A DNA stretch of 64,000 bases. It comes from Cryobacterium sp. GTDB lineage: Bacteria; Actinomycetota; Actinomycetes; Actinomycetales; Microbacteriaceae. Location of the stretch: contig NZ_JAODBG010000011.1 of assembly GCF_025463825.1 (NCBI RefSeq), positions 1-64,000 on the forward strand. The letters are read 5' to 3'. Below are positions 29,645 to 37,935 of the stretch, piece after piece (the first letter of the stretch is position 1; each line of letters opens with the position of its first letter). Both the position numbers and the translations under genes were made by a program. The notes under the pieces were generated by a model. It saw only the letters and a program-made list of their open reading frames with translations. It made no database searches and had not been told where the DNA came from.

Positions 29645-29731
29645 GAGGTGGCTCCCTGCGCCCGGAAGCGTTCGGGGCGGGCAGGGAGCATGGGTTTATG
29701 CGTGGGAGGGTCATCCATAGTGGGACGAGCC

Positions 29732-29748
29732 TACAGAAGTTTTCTGTA
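29732..29748. promoter_or_regulatory. Perfect 17-bp palindromic operator candidate
   Basis: TACAGAA-GTT-TTCTGTA (29732-29748) is an exact dyad in the 254-bp divergent region between the CNNM pair and the sugar isomerase operon. It is A/T-rich in a G/C-rich setting. Size and symmetry suit a helix-turn-helix regulator; it does not match the actinobacterial LexA consensus. Confidence 0.45.
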
Positions 29749-29898
29749 CAAACGCACAGGCAGGCGGGCACCCGCGGGCCACCTCGCCGTGAAATGTGGG
29801 GACATCACGGCGACAAGGGCTTGTCTTTCAAAACCTTGCGACGTTAGGTTTGTCCCTGCAGATAAAACCTGCCCACCATCACTTCCAAAGGAGCAAGT

Positions 29899-30702
29899 AT
29901 GTCCAGCACACCCTCCGTCCAGCTCTACACCGTGAGGGATGCCGTCTCCGCCGACCTGCAGGGCGCCATCGCCCGCGTCGCCGAGATCGGATTCACCAAG
30001 GTCGAGCCCTACGCGTTCGTCGAGCGCGCCGACGAATTCGCCAAGGCCTTCGCCGCATCCGGTGTCACGGCGCCGTCCGGGCACGCGCCCGTCATCGACT
30101 CCGACGACCCTTCCCGTGCCTTCGACGCCGCAGCCACGCTCGGCATCGGCACCGTCATCGATCCGTTCATCCCGAGCGACCGTTGGCAGAGCATCGATGA
30201 CGCCGCCCGGATCGCGGACCGGGTGAATGAGCTCCAGGTCGCCGCGGCGGAGGTCGGGCTGCGGTTCGGCTACCACAACCACCAGTGGGAGTTCGCGAAC
30301 CAGGTCGACGGGCGCAGCATCTACGAGCTGTTCGTCGAGCGGCTCTCGCCCGACGTGGCCCTCGAGCTCGACACCTACTGGTCCACGGTCGGTGGCGCCG
30401 ACACCCCCGAACTGCTGCGCCGCCTCGGCGACCGCGTACAGTTCCTGCACGTCAAGGACGGCCCGGTCCGGGGCGACATCGCCACCGCGCTGCCCAGCAG
30501 CGAGAGCGCCCTGAAGGTGCCGGAGGCGCTCGCCACCGCCTTCACCAGCCAGCTGCCGGCCGGCAGCGGAGACGTCGGCGTCGCCGCGATCCTCGCGGCC
30601 GCACCGCACGCCCTGCGCGTGGTCGAGTTCGACGGTTACGCGGGGGATGTCTTCGAGGGCATCGCGGCCTCGTTCGCCTGGCTCGCGGAGAACGACAAGT
30701 GA
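29899..30702 (+). CDS. Sugar phosphate isomerase/epimerase (xylose-isomerase-like TIM barrel)
   Basis: 267 residues, AP_endonuc_2/IolE-like fold. Metal-ligand positions are visible: the Glu of KVEPYAF, His in SGHAPV, Glu/His in RFGYHNHQWEF, Asp in LELDTYW, HVKDG and the final Glu in VVEFDGY. Such enzymes isomerise or epimerise sugars and inositols. A strong ribosome site (AAAGGAG) precedes the ATG. The next gene, a Gfo/Idh dehydrogenase, overlaps by four bases, so the pair probably oxidises and rearranges one sugar. Confidence 0.85.
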   Translation: MSSTPSVQLYTVRDAVSADLQGAIARVAEIGFTKVEPYAFVERADEFAKAFAASGVTAPSGHAPVIDSDDPSRAFDAAATLGIGTVIDPFIPSDRWQSIDDAARIADRVNELQVAAAEVGLRFGYHNHQWEFANQVDGRSIYELFVERLSPDVALELDTYWSTVGGADTPELLRRLGDRVQFLHVKDGPVRGDIATALPSSESALKVPEALATAFTSQLPAGSGDVGVAAILAAAPHALRVVEFDGYAGDVFEGIAASFAWLAENDK

Positions 30703-31805
30703 CCCGCACCGGACGTGTCGGCGTCGGCGTCATCGGCGCCGGCGTGATCAGTGGCACCTACCTCGAGAACATGACCGCCTTCGCCGACCTCGACGTACTC
30801 TTCGTCGCGGACCTCGACCTCGAGCGCGCCCAGGCGCAGGCCAAGGCTTACGGGGTGCCCGGCCACGGCACCGTCGACGAGCTGCTGGCCAGGGACGACA
30901 TCGAGATCGTCGTGAATCTCACCATCCCCGCCGTGCACACGGAGGTGGGTGAGCGGATCATCGCCGCCGGCAAGCACGTCTGGAGCGAGAAGCCGCTTGC
31001 CCTGGACCACGAGTCCGGTGCGGCGCTGCTCACCTCGGCGAGCGCCGCTGGCCTCCGGGTCGCGTGCGCGCCGGACACCGTGCTGGGCGCGGGCATCCAG
31101 ACGGCCATGCGCGCCATCGCGCGCGGTGACATCGGCGAGCCGCTGACGGCGACCACGATGTTCCACGTGCCCGGCCCGGATGCCTGGCACCCGAACCCGG
31201 AGTTCCTCTTCGCGCTCGGCGCCGGACCGCTCTTCGACATGGGGCCGTACTACATCACCACCCTCGTGCACGCCTTCGGCGCGGCCAGCCGGGTCGGCGC
31301 GGTGTCGTCGAAATCCAGCGCCATCCGCACCATCGGCAGCGGCCCCCGCGTGGGCGTCGAGTTTCCGGTCGAGGTGCCCACCCACCACGCCGCGGTCATC
31401 GCGTTCGAGGGCGGAGCGTCCGCCCAGTCCACCTTCAGTTTCCAGAATGCGCTGCCGCGGATGGGCTTTGTGGAAATCAGCGGCACCGAGGGCACTCTCG
31501 TGCTGCCGGACCCGAACACCTTCGAGGGCGAGTCCACGCTCTGGCGGTTCGGTCAGGAGGAGCCGACCACGATTCCCGCGGTCGGGTCCACCTACGGCCG
31601 TGGTTCCGGGGTGCTCGACCTGGCCCGCTCGATCCGGGCCGGGGTTCCCGAGCGCGCCAGCGGCGCGGTCGCCGCCCACGTGCTCGACGTGCTGCTGGCG
31701 ATCTCGGACGCCGCCGAGAGTGGCACAACGGTGGACGTGGCCTCGAGCGTGGCCAAGCCCACCCCGCTCGCCGAAGACTGGGACCCCGCTACGGCGACCC
31801 TCTAG
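30699..31805 (+). CDS. Gfo/Idh/MocA-family oxidoreductase
   Basis: 368 residues from GTG 30699 (overlapping the isomerase stop as GTGA). Rossmann motif GVIGAGVISGTYL near residues 9-21, the EKPLAL signature (catalytic Lys) near 99-104, and a C-terminal alpha/beta domain with GPLFDMGPYYITTL, the His-replaced version of the GG-x-L-x-D-x-G-x-H motif. It oxidises a sugar or inositol hydroxyl with NAD(P). The frame is open upstream inside the isomerase, but that extension is a shadow. Confidence 0.87.
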   Translation: MTRTGRVGVGVIGAGVISGTYLENMTAFADLDVLFVADLDLERAQAQAKAYGVPGHGTVDELLARDDIEIVVNLTIPAVHTEVGERIIAAGKHVWSEKPLALDHESGAALLTSASAAGLRVACAPDTVLGAGIQTAMRAIARGDIGEPLTATTMFHVPGPDAWHPNPEFLFALGAGPLFDMGPYYITTLVHAFGAASRVGAVSSKSSAIRTIGSGPRVGVEFPVEVPTHHAAVIAFEGGASAQSTFSFQNALPRMGFVEISGTEGTLVLPDPNTFEGESTLWRFGQEEPTTIPAVGSTYGRGSGVLDLARSIRAGVPERASGAVAAHVLDVLLAISDAAESGTTVDVASSVAKPTPLAEDWDPATATL

Positions 31806-31818
31806 CGCAGGTTTCCGC

Positions 31819-32427
31819 TCAGGAGGGGGAACCGTTCGCCGTCGGCGGCCGGTTCCCCGCCCGGGCCAGCGCGATGACCGCTTCGACGTGCGCGCCCATG
31901 TCGCGGCTGTCATCGAACATCCACTGCAGCTGCATGCCGTCGCTGACCGCCATCAGGATCGACGCCAGCACCTCGGGGTCGACCGTCGCCTCGAGCCGGC
32001 CGGATGCCTGCATCCGACCCAGCCCCGCCGCCAGCGTGGCGCGCACGCTCTCGTAGCGCTCCCGGAAGTACTCGTGTGCCGGGTGCTCGGGGTCGGTCGC
32101 TGCGGCGGCGGACAGGTTGGAGAACATCTGTACCAGCCCGGGCACCTCGGCGTTGTGCCCGACCACGGCCGCGAGGGTGCCGGCGGGGTCGGGATCCGCC
32201 GGGCCCGGGGAGGCGTCCAGCTCGTCGCGCTTCCGCAGGATGGCGACCCAAAGGTCGTCCTTGGACTCGAAGTAGTGCAGCAGACCGGCCGGCGTGAGGC
32301 CCACCGCGTCGGCGATGTCCCGCACCGACGTCTGACGGAACCCCTGCCGGGCCACCAGCGCCAACGCCGTCTCGAGAATCTCAGCACGCTTCGCCACACC
32401 CTTCGGGTACCTGCCCAGCGTCGCCAT
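31819..32427 (-). CDS. TetR-family transcriptional regulator
   Basis: 202 residues. HTH at ~12-58 (RAEILETALALVARQGFRQ, SVRDIADAVGLTPAGLLHYFESKDDL), then a TetR_C-like ligand domain. A -10-like TAGCCT ends six bases before the ATG, so it is probably leaderless. It is divergent from the 2-hydroxyacid dehydrogenase gene 56 bp away and convergent with the isomerase-dehydrogenase unit; it is the likely regulator of one or both. Confidence 0.88.
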   Translation of the reverse strand: MATLGRYPKGVAKRAEILETALALVARQGFRQTSVRDIADAVGLTPAGLLHYFESKDDLWVAILRKRDELDASPGPADPDPAGTLAAVVGHNAEVPGLVQMFSNLSAAAATDPEHPAHEYFRERYESVRATLAAGLGRMQASGRLEATVDPEVLASILMAVSDGMQLQWMFDDSRDMGAHVEAVIALARAGNRPPTANGSPS

Positions 32428-32439
32428 GCTGTAAGGCTA
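32428..32439 (-). promoter_or_regulatory. Leaderless-type promoter of the TetR gene
   Basis: On the minus strand TAGCCT (32439-32434) is followed by six bases and the ATG at 32427. It overlaps the 56-bp region shared with the divergent dehydrogenase gene, so the regulator could control itself and its neighbour there. Confidence 0.45.
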
Positions 32440-32483
32440 GACCAGGAGCAGCTCCAGTCCCGTTCCCCAGAAAGGCCGTCCGC

Positions 32484-33569
32484 ATGACCGCCAGCAGCAC
32501 CCCAGCCAGCCCGTCGTCGTCCACGCTGAGGGTCGTCGTCGCGTCCCCGCTGTCCGAGGAGGACTGCCGACTGATCGAGCAGGCCGAACCGCGCATCGAG
32601 CTGGTGCGCGACCAGTCCCTGCTGCCGCCGATGCGGCATCCGGCCGACCACAACGGCGACCCGGCCTTCCAGCGCACACCGCATCAGCAGGCCGCGTTCG
32701 AGCGCCTGCTGGACTCCGCCGACGCGCTCTACGGGATTCCGGATGTCGACCCGGCCGCCCTGCGCCGCACGGTGGAGGCGAATCCGAAGCTGCGCTGGGT
32801 GCAGCTCATGGCCGCCGGCGGCGGCGCGCAGGTCAAGGCGGCCGGGCTCAGTGACCCGGACCTGGCCCGGGTGGCCTTCACCACCTCAGCCGGCGTGCAC
32901 GGCGGCCCCCTGGCCGAGTTCGCCCTGTTGGGCATCCTCGCCGGCGCCAAACAACTGCCCCGGCTGCAGGCCGACCAGCGCGCCCACGAATGGCCCGGCC
33001 GGCGGCCGCTCGGCCAGCTGCGCGGCCAGACCGTGCTCTTGGCGGGCCTGGGCGGCATCGGCCGCGAAATCGCCCGGCTCACCGCCGCCCTCGGCATGCA
33101 CGTGATCGGCACCCGCCGCCCGGGCAGCAGCACGACGGCCCCGTTCGTCGACGAGTACGTGTCCATCGACGACCTCGCCGGGGCCGCCGGCCGCGCCGAC
33201 GCGATCGTGATCTCGCTGCCCGGCACCACCGCCACCGACCGCCTCGTGGGCGCGGCCGTGTTCGAGGCGGCCCGGCCCGGCATCACGGTCGTCAACGTAG
33301 GCCGCGGCACCGTCATCGACGAGGATGCCCTCGTGGCCGCGCTCCAGAACGGCCAGGTCGGCTTCGCGGCGCTCGACGTGTTCGTCACCGAACCCCTGCC
33401 GGCCGCCAGTGAGCTCTGGGACCTGCCCAACGTGCTCGTGAGCCCGCACACCGCAGCCCTCGACCCGCGGGAGGAACGCCGCATCGCCGAGCTGTTCACC
33501 GACAACGCCACCCGCCTCCTGAACGGCACTCCGCTCCGCAACACTGTGAACACGGTCGAGTTCTACTGA
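32484..33569 (+). CDS. D-isomer-specific 2-hydroxyacid dehydrogenase
   Basis: 361 residues. The NAD-binding loop is GLGGIGREIARL (~189-200); catalytic Arg is in NVGRGTVID, Glu in VTEPLP, His in VSPHTAA. The family reduces 2-ketoacids or oxidises D-2-hydroxyacids (glyoxylate, phosphoglycerate or pyruvate type); which one is not evident. It lies next to sugar-oxidation genes and a divergent TetR regulator. A ribosome site near 32471 (AGAAAGG) precedes the ATG. Confidence 0.87.
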   Translation: MTASSTPASPSSSTLRVVVASPLSEEDCRLIEQAEPRIELVRDQSLLPPMRHPADHNGDPAFQRTPHQQAAFERLLDSADALYGIPDVDPAALRRTVEANPKLRWVQLMAAGGGAQVKAAGLSDPDLARVAFTTSAGVHGGPLAEFALLGILAGAKQLPRLQADQRAHEWPGRRPLGQLRGQTVLLAGLGGIGREIARLTAALGMHVIGTRRPGSSTTAPFVDEYVSIDDLAGAAGRADAIVISLPGTTATDRLVGAAVFEAARPGITVVNVGRGTVIDEDALVAALQNGQVGFAALDVFVTEPLPAASELWDLPNVLVSPHTAALDPREERRIAELFTDNATRLLNGTPLRNTVNTVEFY

Positions 33570-33639
33570 CCCACCGCCCTGCCGGAGTGCGGGCCCTCGG
33601 CGGTACCGGAGAATGGATGAAACAAATCGGGAGGTACGG

Positions 33640-34110
33640 ATGTCGCGGAAACGGCGTGCAGAGCAGATCCGGCTGATCGCCGAACACGTCCTGACCACGC
33701 CGATCCTGCTCGAAGGGGACGCCGCGGAGCTCCTGTGCGTGTTGCGGGAGGGGGCCCACACGGCGAACCTCCGATTGACGGACCACGCGTCCGCCGCCGA
33801 GCCGGCCCACATCGTCGTGCTCGCCGTCGAACGGGACGCCCGGCGCTCCTCGCTCGTGAAGGCGGCCACGATGCTGCGGGAGCTGGACGAGCAGGTCGCA
33901 CCGGACGCCGTACGGATCGTGGTGGTGCAGAGCGCCAGGTCCAAACTCGCGCCACCGAAGCTGCAACGCCTGGTCGCCTCCGAGGTGCTGTTCCAGGCGG
34001 CCCTGGCCCTCTCCAGCATCGTGCCGGACCTGAGGGAGCGCACCCTCCGGCAGCGGCTGGGGCTCACCACCCTGGACGCGGCGGGATTTCGCATTCTGCG
34101 GTTCGGCTGA
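33640..34110 (+). CDS. Small unrecognised protein
   Basis: 156 residues, soluble, with alternating beta and helical segments. I do not recognise a family. A central stretch (HIVVLAVERDARRSSLVKAA, then VRIVVVQSARSKLAPPK) looks like a compact alpha/beta fold. GGGAGGT four bases before the ATG at 33640 favours this start over the ATG at 33613. The following gene is the siderophore-interacting protein behind its own candidate iron box. Confidence 0.6.
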   Translation: MSRKRRAEQIRLIAEHVLTTPILLEGDAAELLCVLREGAHTANLRLTDHASAAEPAHIVVLAVERDARRSSLVKAATMLRELDEQVAPDAVRIVVVQSARSKLAPPKLQRLVASEVLFQAALALSSIVPDLRERTLRQRLGLTTLDAAGFRILRFG

Positions 34111-34130
34111 CACCGCCGCGTTGCAAAGGA

Positions 34131-34150
34131 AGGGTTACCTAACTTAGGGT
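34131..34150. promoter_or_regulatory. Candidate DtxR-type iron box before the siderophore-interacting gene
   Basis: AGGGTTACCTAACTTAGGGT at 34131-34150 holds the half-sites TTACCTAA and CTTAGG, an imperfect version of the DtxR/IdeR consensus with one base missing from the centre. TAACTT at 34140-34145 could be the -10 hexamer, so a bound regulator would block initiation. Confidence 0.45.
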
Positions 34151-34158
34151 GGGTCGAG

Positions 34159-34986
34159 ATGGCTACTCTCACTCCCGCGCCGGCCCGACCCGTCCGGCCG
34201 CAAATCACCCTTCAGGTCCTGCGCCGCGAACAGCTGAGCCCGCACCTGGTGCGGATCGTCCTCGGCGGCGAACAGTTCGACAGCTTCGTTCCGAACGACT
34301 CGACCGACAAGTATGTGAAGATCCACTTCGCCAAGCCGGAGCTCGGCCTCATCCCGCCCTTCGACCTCGCCGCGCTGCGTGAGACGCTGGCCCCGGAGGA
34401 CCTCCCGGTGACCCGCACCTACACGGTTCGACACGTCGACCCCGAAGCGCGCGCGCTGTCGATCGACTTCGTCGTGCACGGCACGGAGGGACTGGCCGGG
34501 CCCTGGGCGGATGCGGCCCAGCCGGGTGACTCGCTCGCGTTCTCCGGCCCCGGCGGCGGATACGCCCCCGACCCCGCCGCTGCGTGGCACCTGTTCGCCG
34601 GTGACCAGTCGGCCCTGCCCGCGATCGCCTCCGCCCTGGCCGCGTTGCCGGCCACCGCGACCGGGTTGGCGTTCATCCAGGTCGCCGACCCCGGCGAGAT
34701 CCTCGAACTCGCGGCTCCTGGCGCGGTCGCGGTGCAGTGGCTGTTCGGCACCGACCCGGAGCTGCTGGTGACCACGGTGGATGCCGCGACCTGGCTACCC
34801 GGCCGGCCGCAGATCTTCGCCCACGGCGAGCGGTCGGCGATGAAGGGCCTGCGCAATGTGTTCTCCGCCCGCGGCGTGCACAAGTCCGAACTCTCCCTGT
34901 CGGGTTACTGGGCGCTGGGCCGCACCGAGGACCGGTTCCAGGCCGAGAAGCGCGAGCCCGTCGGCGTGATCCTGCCCGTCGGCTAA
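34159..34986 (+). CDS. Siderophore-interacting protein (ferric-siderophore reductase, ViuB type)
   Basis: 275 residues. FAD-binding domain with the RTYTVRHVD motif (~93-101), then the SIP domain (LFAGDQSALPAIASALAALP, ~148-167) and the C-terminal LSGYWALGRTEDRFQ. Such flavoenzymes release iron from ferric siderophores in the cytoplasm by reduction with NAD(P)H. No siderophore transporter is adjacent. The candidate iron box upstream agrees with repression when iron is plentiful. Confidence 0.88.
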   Translation: MATLTPAPARPVRPQITLQVLRREQLSPHLVRIVLGGEQFDSFVPNDSTDKYVKIHFAKPELGLIPPFDLAALRETLAPEDLPVTRTYTVRHVDPEARALSIDFVVHGTEGLAGPWADAAQPGDSLAFSGPGGGYAPDPAAAWHLFAGDQSALPAIASALAALPATATGLAFIQVADPGEILELAAPGAVAVQWLFGTDPELLVTTVDAATWLPGRPQIFAHGERSAMKGLRNVFSARGVHKSELSLSGYWALGRTEDRFQAEKREPVGVILPVG

Positions 34987-35134
34987 CCGGCGGCTGCGGC
35001 TCTGCCGCCAGTCCGTCGACGGCCGGGCCGCCGAGCGACAGGACAGGGTGGGTCGCTCGCCGCAGGGCATCGGATTCTCCACAGTCCTGAATGGGGCCTA
35101 CCGGGTTGGCGGGTCTTCTGTCACTCTGGGCGCC

Positions 35135-35665
35135 ATGAGCATCCGGACCAGTGTGGTGGTGGGCGTCTATCCCGGCCAGGCCGACGGGGTGGTGCTGCAG
35201 GCCGCGGTCTTCGCCGCGCGTTTCGATGCCGAACTCGTCTGCGCCTGGGTGGATCCCGGCCGGCATCCTCGTGACGACCACGCATACTCCGTTGCCCCTG
35301 AGGGCGGCACGGGCATCGACCCGCTCAGCGATGCCCCGGTGATCTCGCCCGCGACCGCTCCCACGCCGCAGTTCAACCCCTACTTGGACGCCCACCTGGC
35401 CCGAATCCTGGGTGGCCACGACATCACCTGGAGCACTCGCCAGCTCAGCGGGGATCCGGCCAGGGCACTCGGGCAGCTCGCCGAGTCGCTCCGGGCCGCG
35501 ATGATCGTGGTGGGCACCAGGGACGGCACGGTGCGCGGCAACCTGCAGGAGTTCTTCGCCGGTTCGATCGCCATGAACCTGGCGCACCGGCAGAACCGGC
35601 CGGTGGTGGTGATTCCGCTGTCCCCGGTCTCGTTCGACGATGCGCCGCAGTGGGAGTCGGACTGA
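35135..35665 (+). CDS. Universal stress protein (UspA family)
   Basis: 176 residues, one Usp domain. The ATP-binding signature G-x2-G-x9-G-S is present at the end (VVGTRDGTVRGNLQEFFAGSIA, then PVVVIPL). A ~50-residue loop after the first strands is longer than in the minimal fold. Usually such proteins help survival under starvation or stress. The start at 35135 is the ATG that opens with SIRTSVVVGVYPG, just before the first strand. Phosphoglycerate mutase follows 53 bp downstream. Confidence 0.82.
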   Translation: MSIRTSVVVGVYPGQADGVVLQAAVFAARFDAELVCAWVDPGRHPRDDHAYSVAPEGGTGIDPLSDAPVISPATAPTPQFNPYLDAHLARILGGHDITWSTRQLSGDPARALGQLAESLRAAMIVVGTRDGTVRGNLQEFFAGSIAMNLAHRQNRPVVVIPLSPVSFDDAPQWESD

Positions 35666-35718
35666 GCGGTGTACCCTTTTCGTGGCCGGCACCGGCCGAC
35701 GAGACGGGCGGGTGAACG

Positions 35719-36456
35719 GTGACGAGCAGGTTGAGCGGGTCCCTCGTTCTGCTGCGCCACGGCCAGAGCACCGCGAACGCGGCCGGTCTCTTCACCGGCA
35801 TCCTCGACCCCGGCCTGTCCGTCTCCGGGGCCGCCGAGGCCGCCGCCGCCGCCGCCCTGCTCCGGGCCAACGACCTGGTGCCGGATGCCGTGCTCGTCTC
35901 CCCCCTGCAGCGCGCCAGCCAGACCGCGGCGATCGTCGCCGCGACGCTCGGCCTGCCCGCGAGCACGGTAGTCGTCGACTGGCGACTGAACGAACGCAAC
36001 TACGGCGCCCTGACCGGCCGGCACAAGGACGACGTGCGCGCCGAGGCCGGCGAGGCCCAGTTCCTGGCTTGGCGTCGGTCGGTCGACACGGCGCCGCCGG
36101 CGATGTCCGACCAGCTGTTCGCCGCCGTCGCCGACACCGCCCTGTTCCGCGGTTTGCCGGCCCGGGCGCTCACCCGTACCGAGTCCCTGCGCGATGTGAT
36201 GGGCCGGGTCGGCGAGTTCCATACCGACCGGGTGCTGCCGCTGCTCGCGGCCGGGCGAACGCTTCTGGTCGTGGCGCACGGCAACTCGCTGCGCGCCTAC
36301 TGCGCGGTGCTGGAGAATCTCGACGAGTCGGCAATCCACCGGCTCAACCTGCCCACCGGGCACCCGCTGGTCTACCAGGACGGCGACCGGCGCTACCTCG
36401 ACGCCCCGCGAGCCGAGGCCGCCGCGCTGGCGCTCACGCTGGACGGCGGCACCTGA
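35719..36456 (+). CDS. gpmA: 2,3-bisphosphoglycerate-dependent phosphoglycerate mutase
   Basis: 245 residues. Phosphohistidine motif LLRHGQSTAN (~12-21), LFTGILDPGLS, the ERNYGALTG motif (~92-100), AWRRSVDTAPP and the second His in VVAHGNSLRAY. These are GpmA motifs, so the enzyme should interconvert 3- and 2-phosphoglycerate. It is unlikely to be the only copy given its setting: it is coupled (TGATG) to two fluoride-channel genes. Enolase, the next glycolytic step, is the classical fluoride target, which may explain the grouping. Confidence 0.85.
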   Translation: MTSRLSGSLVLLRHGQSTANAAGLFTGILDPGLSVSGAAEAAAAAALLRANDLVPDAVLVSPLQRASQTAAIVAATLGLPASTVVVDWRLNERNYGALTGRHKDDVRAEAGEAQFLAWRRSVDTAPPAMSDQLFAAVADTALFRGLPARALTRTESLRDVMGRVGEFHTDRVLPLLAAGRTLLVVAHGNSLRAYCAVLENLDESAIHRLNLPTGHPLVYQDGDRRYLDAPRAEAAALALTLDGGT

Positions 36457-36893
36457 TGCGCCCCGTGCACCTGCGCTGGCGCGCCATCGCCCTTGTTTTC
36501 GCAGGCGGCACGGTGGGCACTGCACTGCGCGAGCTCCTGGCGATCTCGGTTCCGCCGGTGGCCGGGGTAGCGGTGGTGATCGTGGGCATCAACGTGGTGG
36601 GTGCGTTCCTGCTCGGCCTGCTGCTGGAAACTCTGACGAGCCGCGGCGCCGATGAGGGCCGGCGCCGGCAGCTGCGACTGCTGCTGGGCACCGGGGTGCT
36701 GGGCGGTTTCACCACGTACAGCGCCCTGGCCACCGACACCACCCTGCTCCTGGCCGATGACCGTCTCGGTGCGGCCCTGCTGTACGCGCTGGGCACCGTC
36801 GTCCTCGGTGCGTTCGCTTCCTGGGCGGGCATCGCCGCCGCCGCCGCGCTGCATCGCCGGCGCCGGGTCGACGGCACGGTGGTCGACTCGTGA
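36456..36893 (+). CDS. crcB: Fluoride ion channel CrcB/Fluc, first subunit
   Basis: 145 residues, four helices. Family signatures: GTALRELLAI (the G-x2-x-R motif), NVVGAFLLGLLLE and GTGVLGGFTTYSALATDT, with the central GGFTTYS containing the F/T pore residues and the Na+ site. Fluc channels export fluoride from the cytoplasm. Tandem crcB genes usually make a heterodimer, and the second copy follows directly. The start overlaps the gpmA stop. Confidence 0.92.
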   Translation: MRPVHLRWRAIALVFAGGTVGTALRELLAISVPPVAGVAVVIVGINVVGAFLLGLLLETLTSRGADEGRRRQLRLLLGTGVLGGFTTYSALATDTTLLLADDRLGAALLYALGTVVLGAFASWAGIAAAAALHRRRRVDGTVVDS

Positions 36894-37270
36894 CTCCGCT
36901 GCTCTTCCTGGTCGTCGCCCTGGCCGGCGGCCTCGGCGCGGCTGGGCGCCTGGTCCTGGACGGTCTGGTCAGAGCCCGGGTGCGCACGGCGTTGCCCGTC
37001 GGCACGTTGCTCATCAACGGGCTCGGCTCCCTGGTGCTCGGCCTGATCACCGGGCTCACCCTGGCCCTCTGGCTGCCGGAGGCCTGGCATCTCGTGCTCG
37101 GTGGCGGTGTGATGGGCGGCTTCACCACCTTCAGCACCGCCAGCTATGAGACCGTGCGGCTGGCCCGAGCCCGGCGCGCCGTGACCGCCCTGGCCAGCGG
37201 CCTAGGGATGCTCGTGCTGTCGGTGGGCTGCGCATTCCTCGGCCTCTGGCTGGGCCTCGCGGCCGACTAA
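36890..37270 (+). CDS. crcB: Fluoride ion channel CrcB/Fluc, second subunit
   Basis: 126 residues, four helices: GGLGAAGRLVLDGL, GTLLINGLGSLVLGLITGL and GGGVMGGFTTFSTASYET. All pore motifs are intact. The GTG start overlaps the stop of the first crcB (GTGA), so both subunits would be made together. I see no fluoride (crcB) riboswitch before this operon. A nested hairpin follows. Confidence 0.92.
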   Translation: MTPLLFLVVALAGGLGAAGRLVLDGLVRARVRTALPVGTLLINGLGSLVLGLITGLTLALWLPEAWHLVLGGGVMGGFTTFSTASYETVRLARARRAVTALASGLGMLVLSVGCAFLGLWLGLAAD

Positions 37271-37272
37271 CC

Positions 37273-37333
37273 GGAGATAGTGCGTTTTTTAGGACGCAAT
37301 CCCCGAAAACGTCCTTGTCATCTCACTATTTCC
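37273..37333. terminator. Nested hairpin between crcB and the convergent MarR gene
   Basis: Outer arms GGAGATAGTG (37273-37282) and CACTATTTCC (37324-37333) pair with one G-U; inner arms AGGACG (37291-37296) and CGTCCT (37310-37315) pair perfectly. A run of six T precedes the inner stem. It lies between convergent genes and probably serves both. Confidence 0.6.
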
Positions 37334-37373
37334 TTATCTGCGTGCGAGGGAAGGGCTGCCGGCCAGGGGGCGG

Positions 37374-37868
37374 TCAGATCGACTCGTTGTGCCGGGCCAC
37401 GGCCTCGGTCACCCAGGAGAGCTCGTCCACGAACCGGCCGAGCAGCCGGGCGAACTCGGTGCGGTCGGGCTCGGTCCACTTGCCCACCAGGGTGTCGTAC
37501 ACGCCCTGGGCGAGCTCCCGGTGCTTCGCAATCGCGGTGCGGCCCTCTTCTGTTGCCGTCACGAGCACGGCGCGGCGATCGATGGGATCCGGCCGGCGGA
37601 CCACCAGGCCCGACTTCTCCAGCCGGCGGATCTCGGTGGTCATCGTCGACTTGTCCACGGCCATCCAGCCGGCGAGCTTCGACATCCGCAGCGGACCGGC
37701 CACCACCACCCGTTCCAGCAGCCAGGAGTCGGTGCTCGACAGTGCGGCACCGCTGGAGTCGTGCAGCATCCGTCGGTTTTCGGCGCGGGTGGACCACCGC
37801 AGGATCGTCGACAGCGCCGATTCGAGTGCCTCACCCACCGGGGCATCGGGTTCGCGGCTCTGAACCAT
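37374..37868 (-). CDS. MarR-family transcriptional regulator
   Basis: 164 residues from ATG 37868. Winged helix at ~45-115: LSSTDSWLLERVVVAGPLRMSKLAGWMAVDKSTMTTEIRRLEKSGLV, then the wing RRPDPIDRRAVLVTAT. It is divergent from terC; a 20-bp dyad (37906-37925) lies between them. MarR proteins often control a divergent neighbour, so terC is the likely target. Confidence 0.88.
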   Translation of the reverse strand: MVQSREPDAPVGEALESALSTILRWSTRAENRRMLHDSSGAALSSTDSWLLERVVVAGPLRMSKLAGWMAVDKSTMTTEIRRLEKSGLVVRRPDPIDRRAVLVTATEEGRTAIAKHRELAQGVYDTLVGKWTEPDRTEFARLLGRFVDELSWVTEAVARHNESI

Positions 37869-37905
37869 AGCTGAATGTTGCCTGACTCTTTGGAACGTGG
37901 ACAAA

Positions 37906-37925
37906 TAGTTGGAGGAACCCAACTA
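37906..37925. promoter_or_regulatory. MarR-type operator candidate between marR-like gene and terC
   Basis: TAGTTGG-AGGAAC-CCAACTA (37906-37925) is a perfect 7+7 bp dyad, the size expected of MarR sites, 38 bp from the regulator start. A -10-like TAACAT for terC overlaps its right arm (37924-37929). Confidence 0.5.
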
Positions 37926-37935
37926 ACATAGTGGA

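Noticed and set aside
35666-35718. Fluoride (crcB) riboswitch before the gpmA-crcB-crcB operon.
   Set aside because: The conserved riboswitch segments and pseudoknot partners are not visible in this short gap or in the gap before the stress-protein gene.
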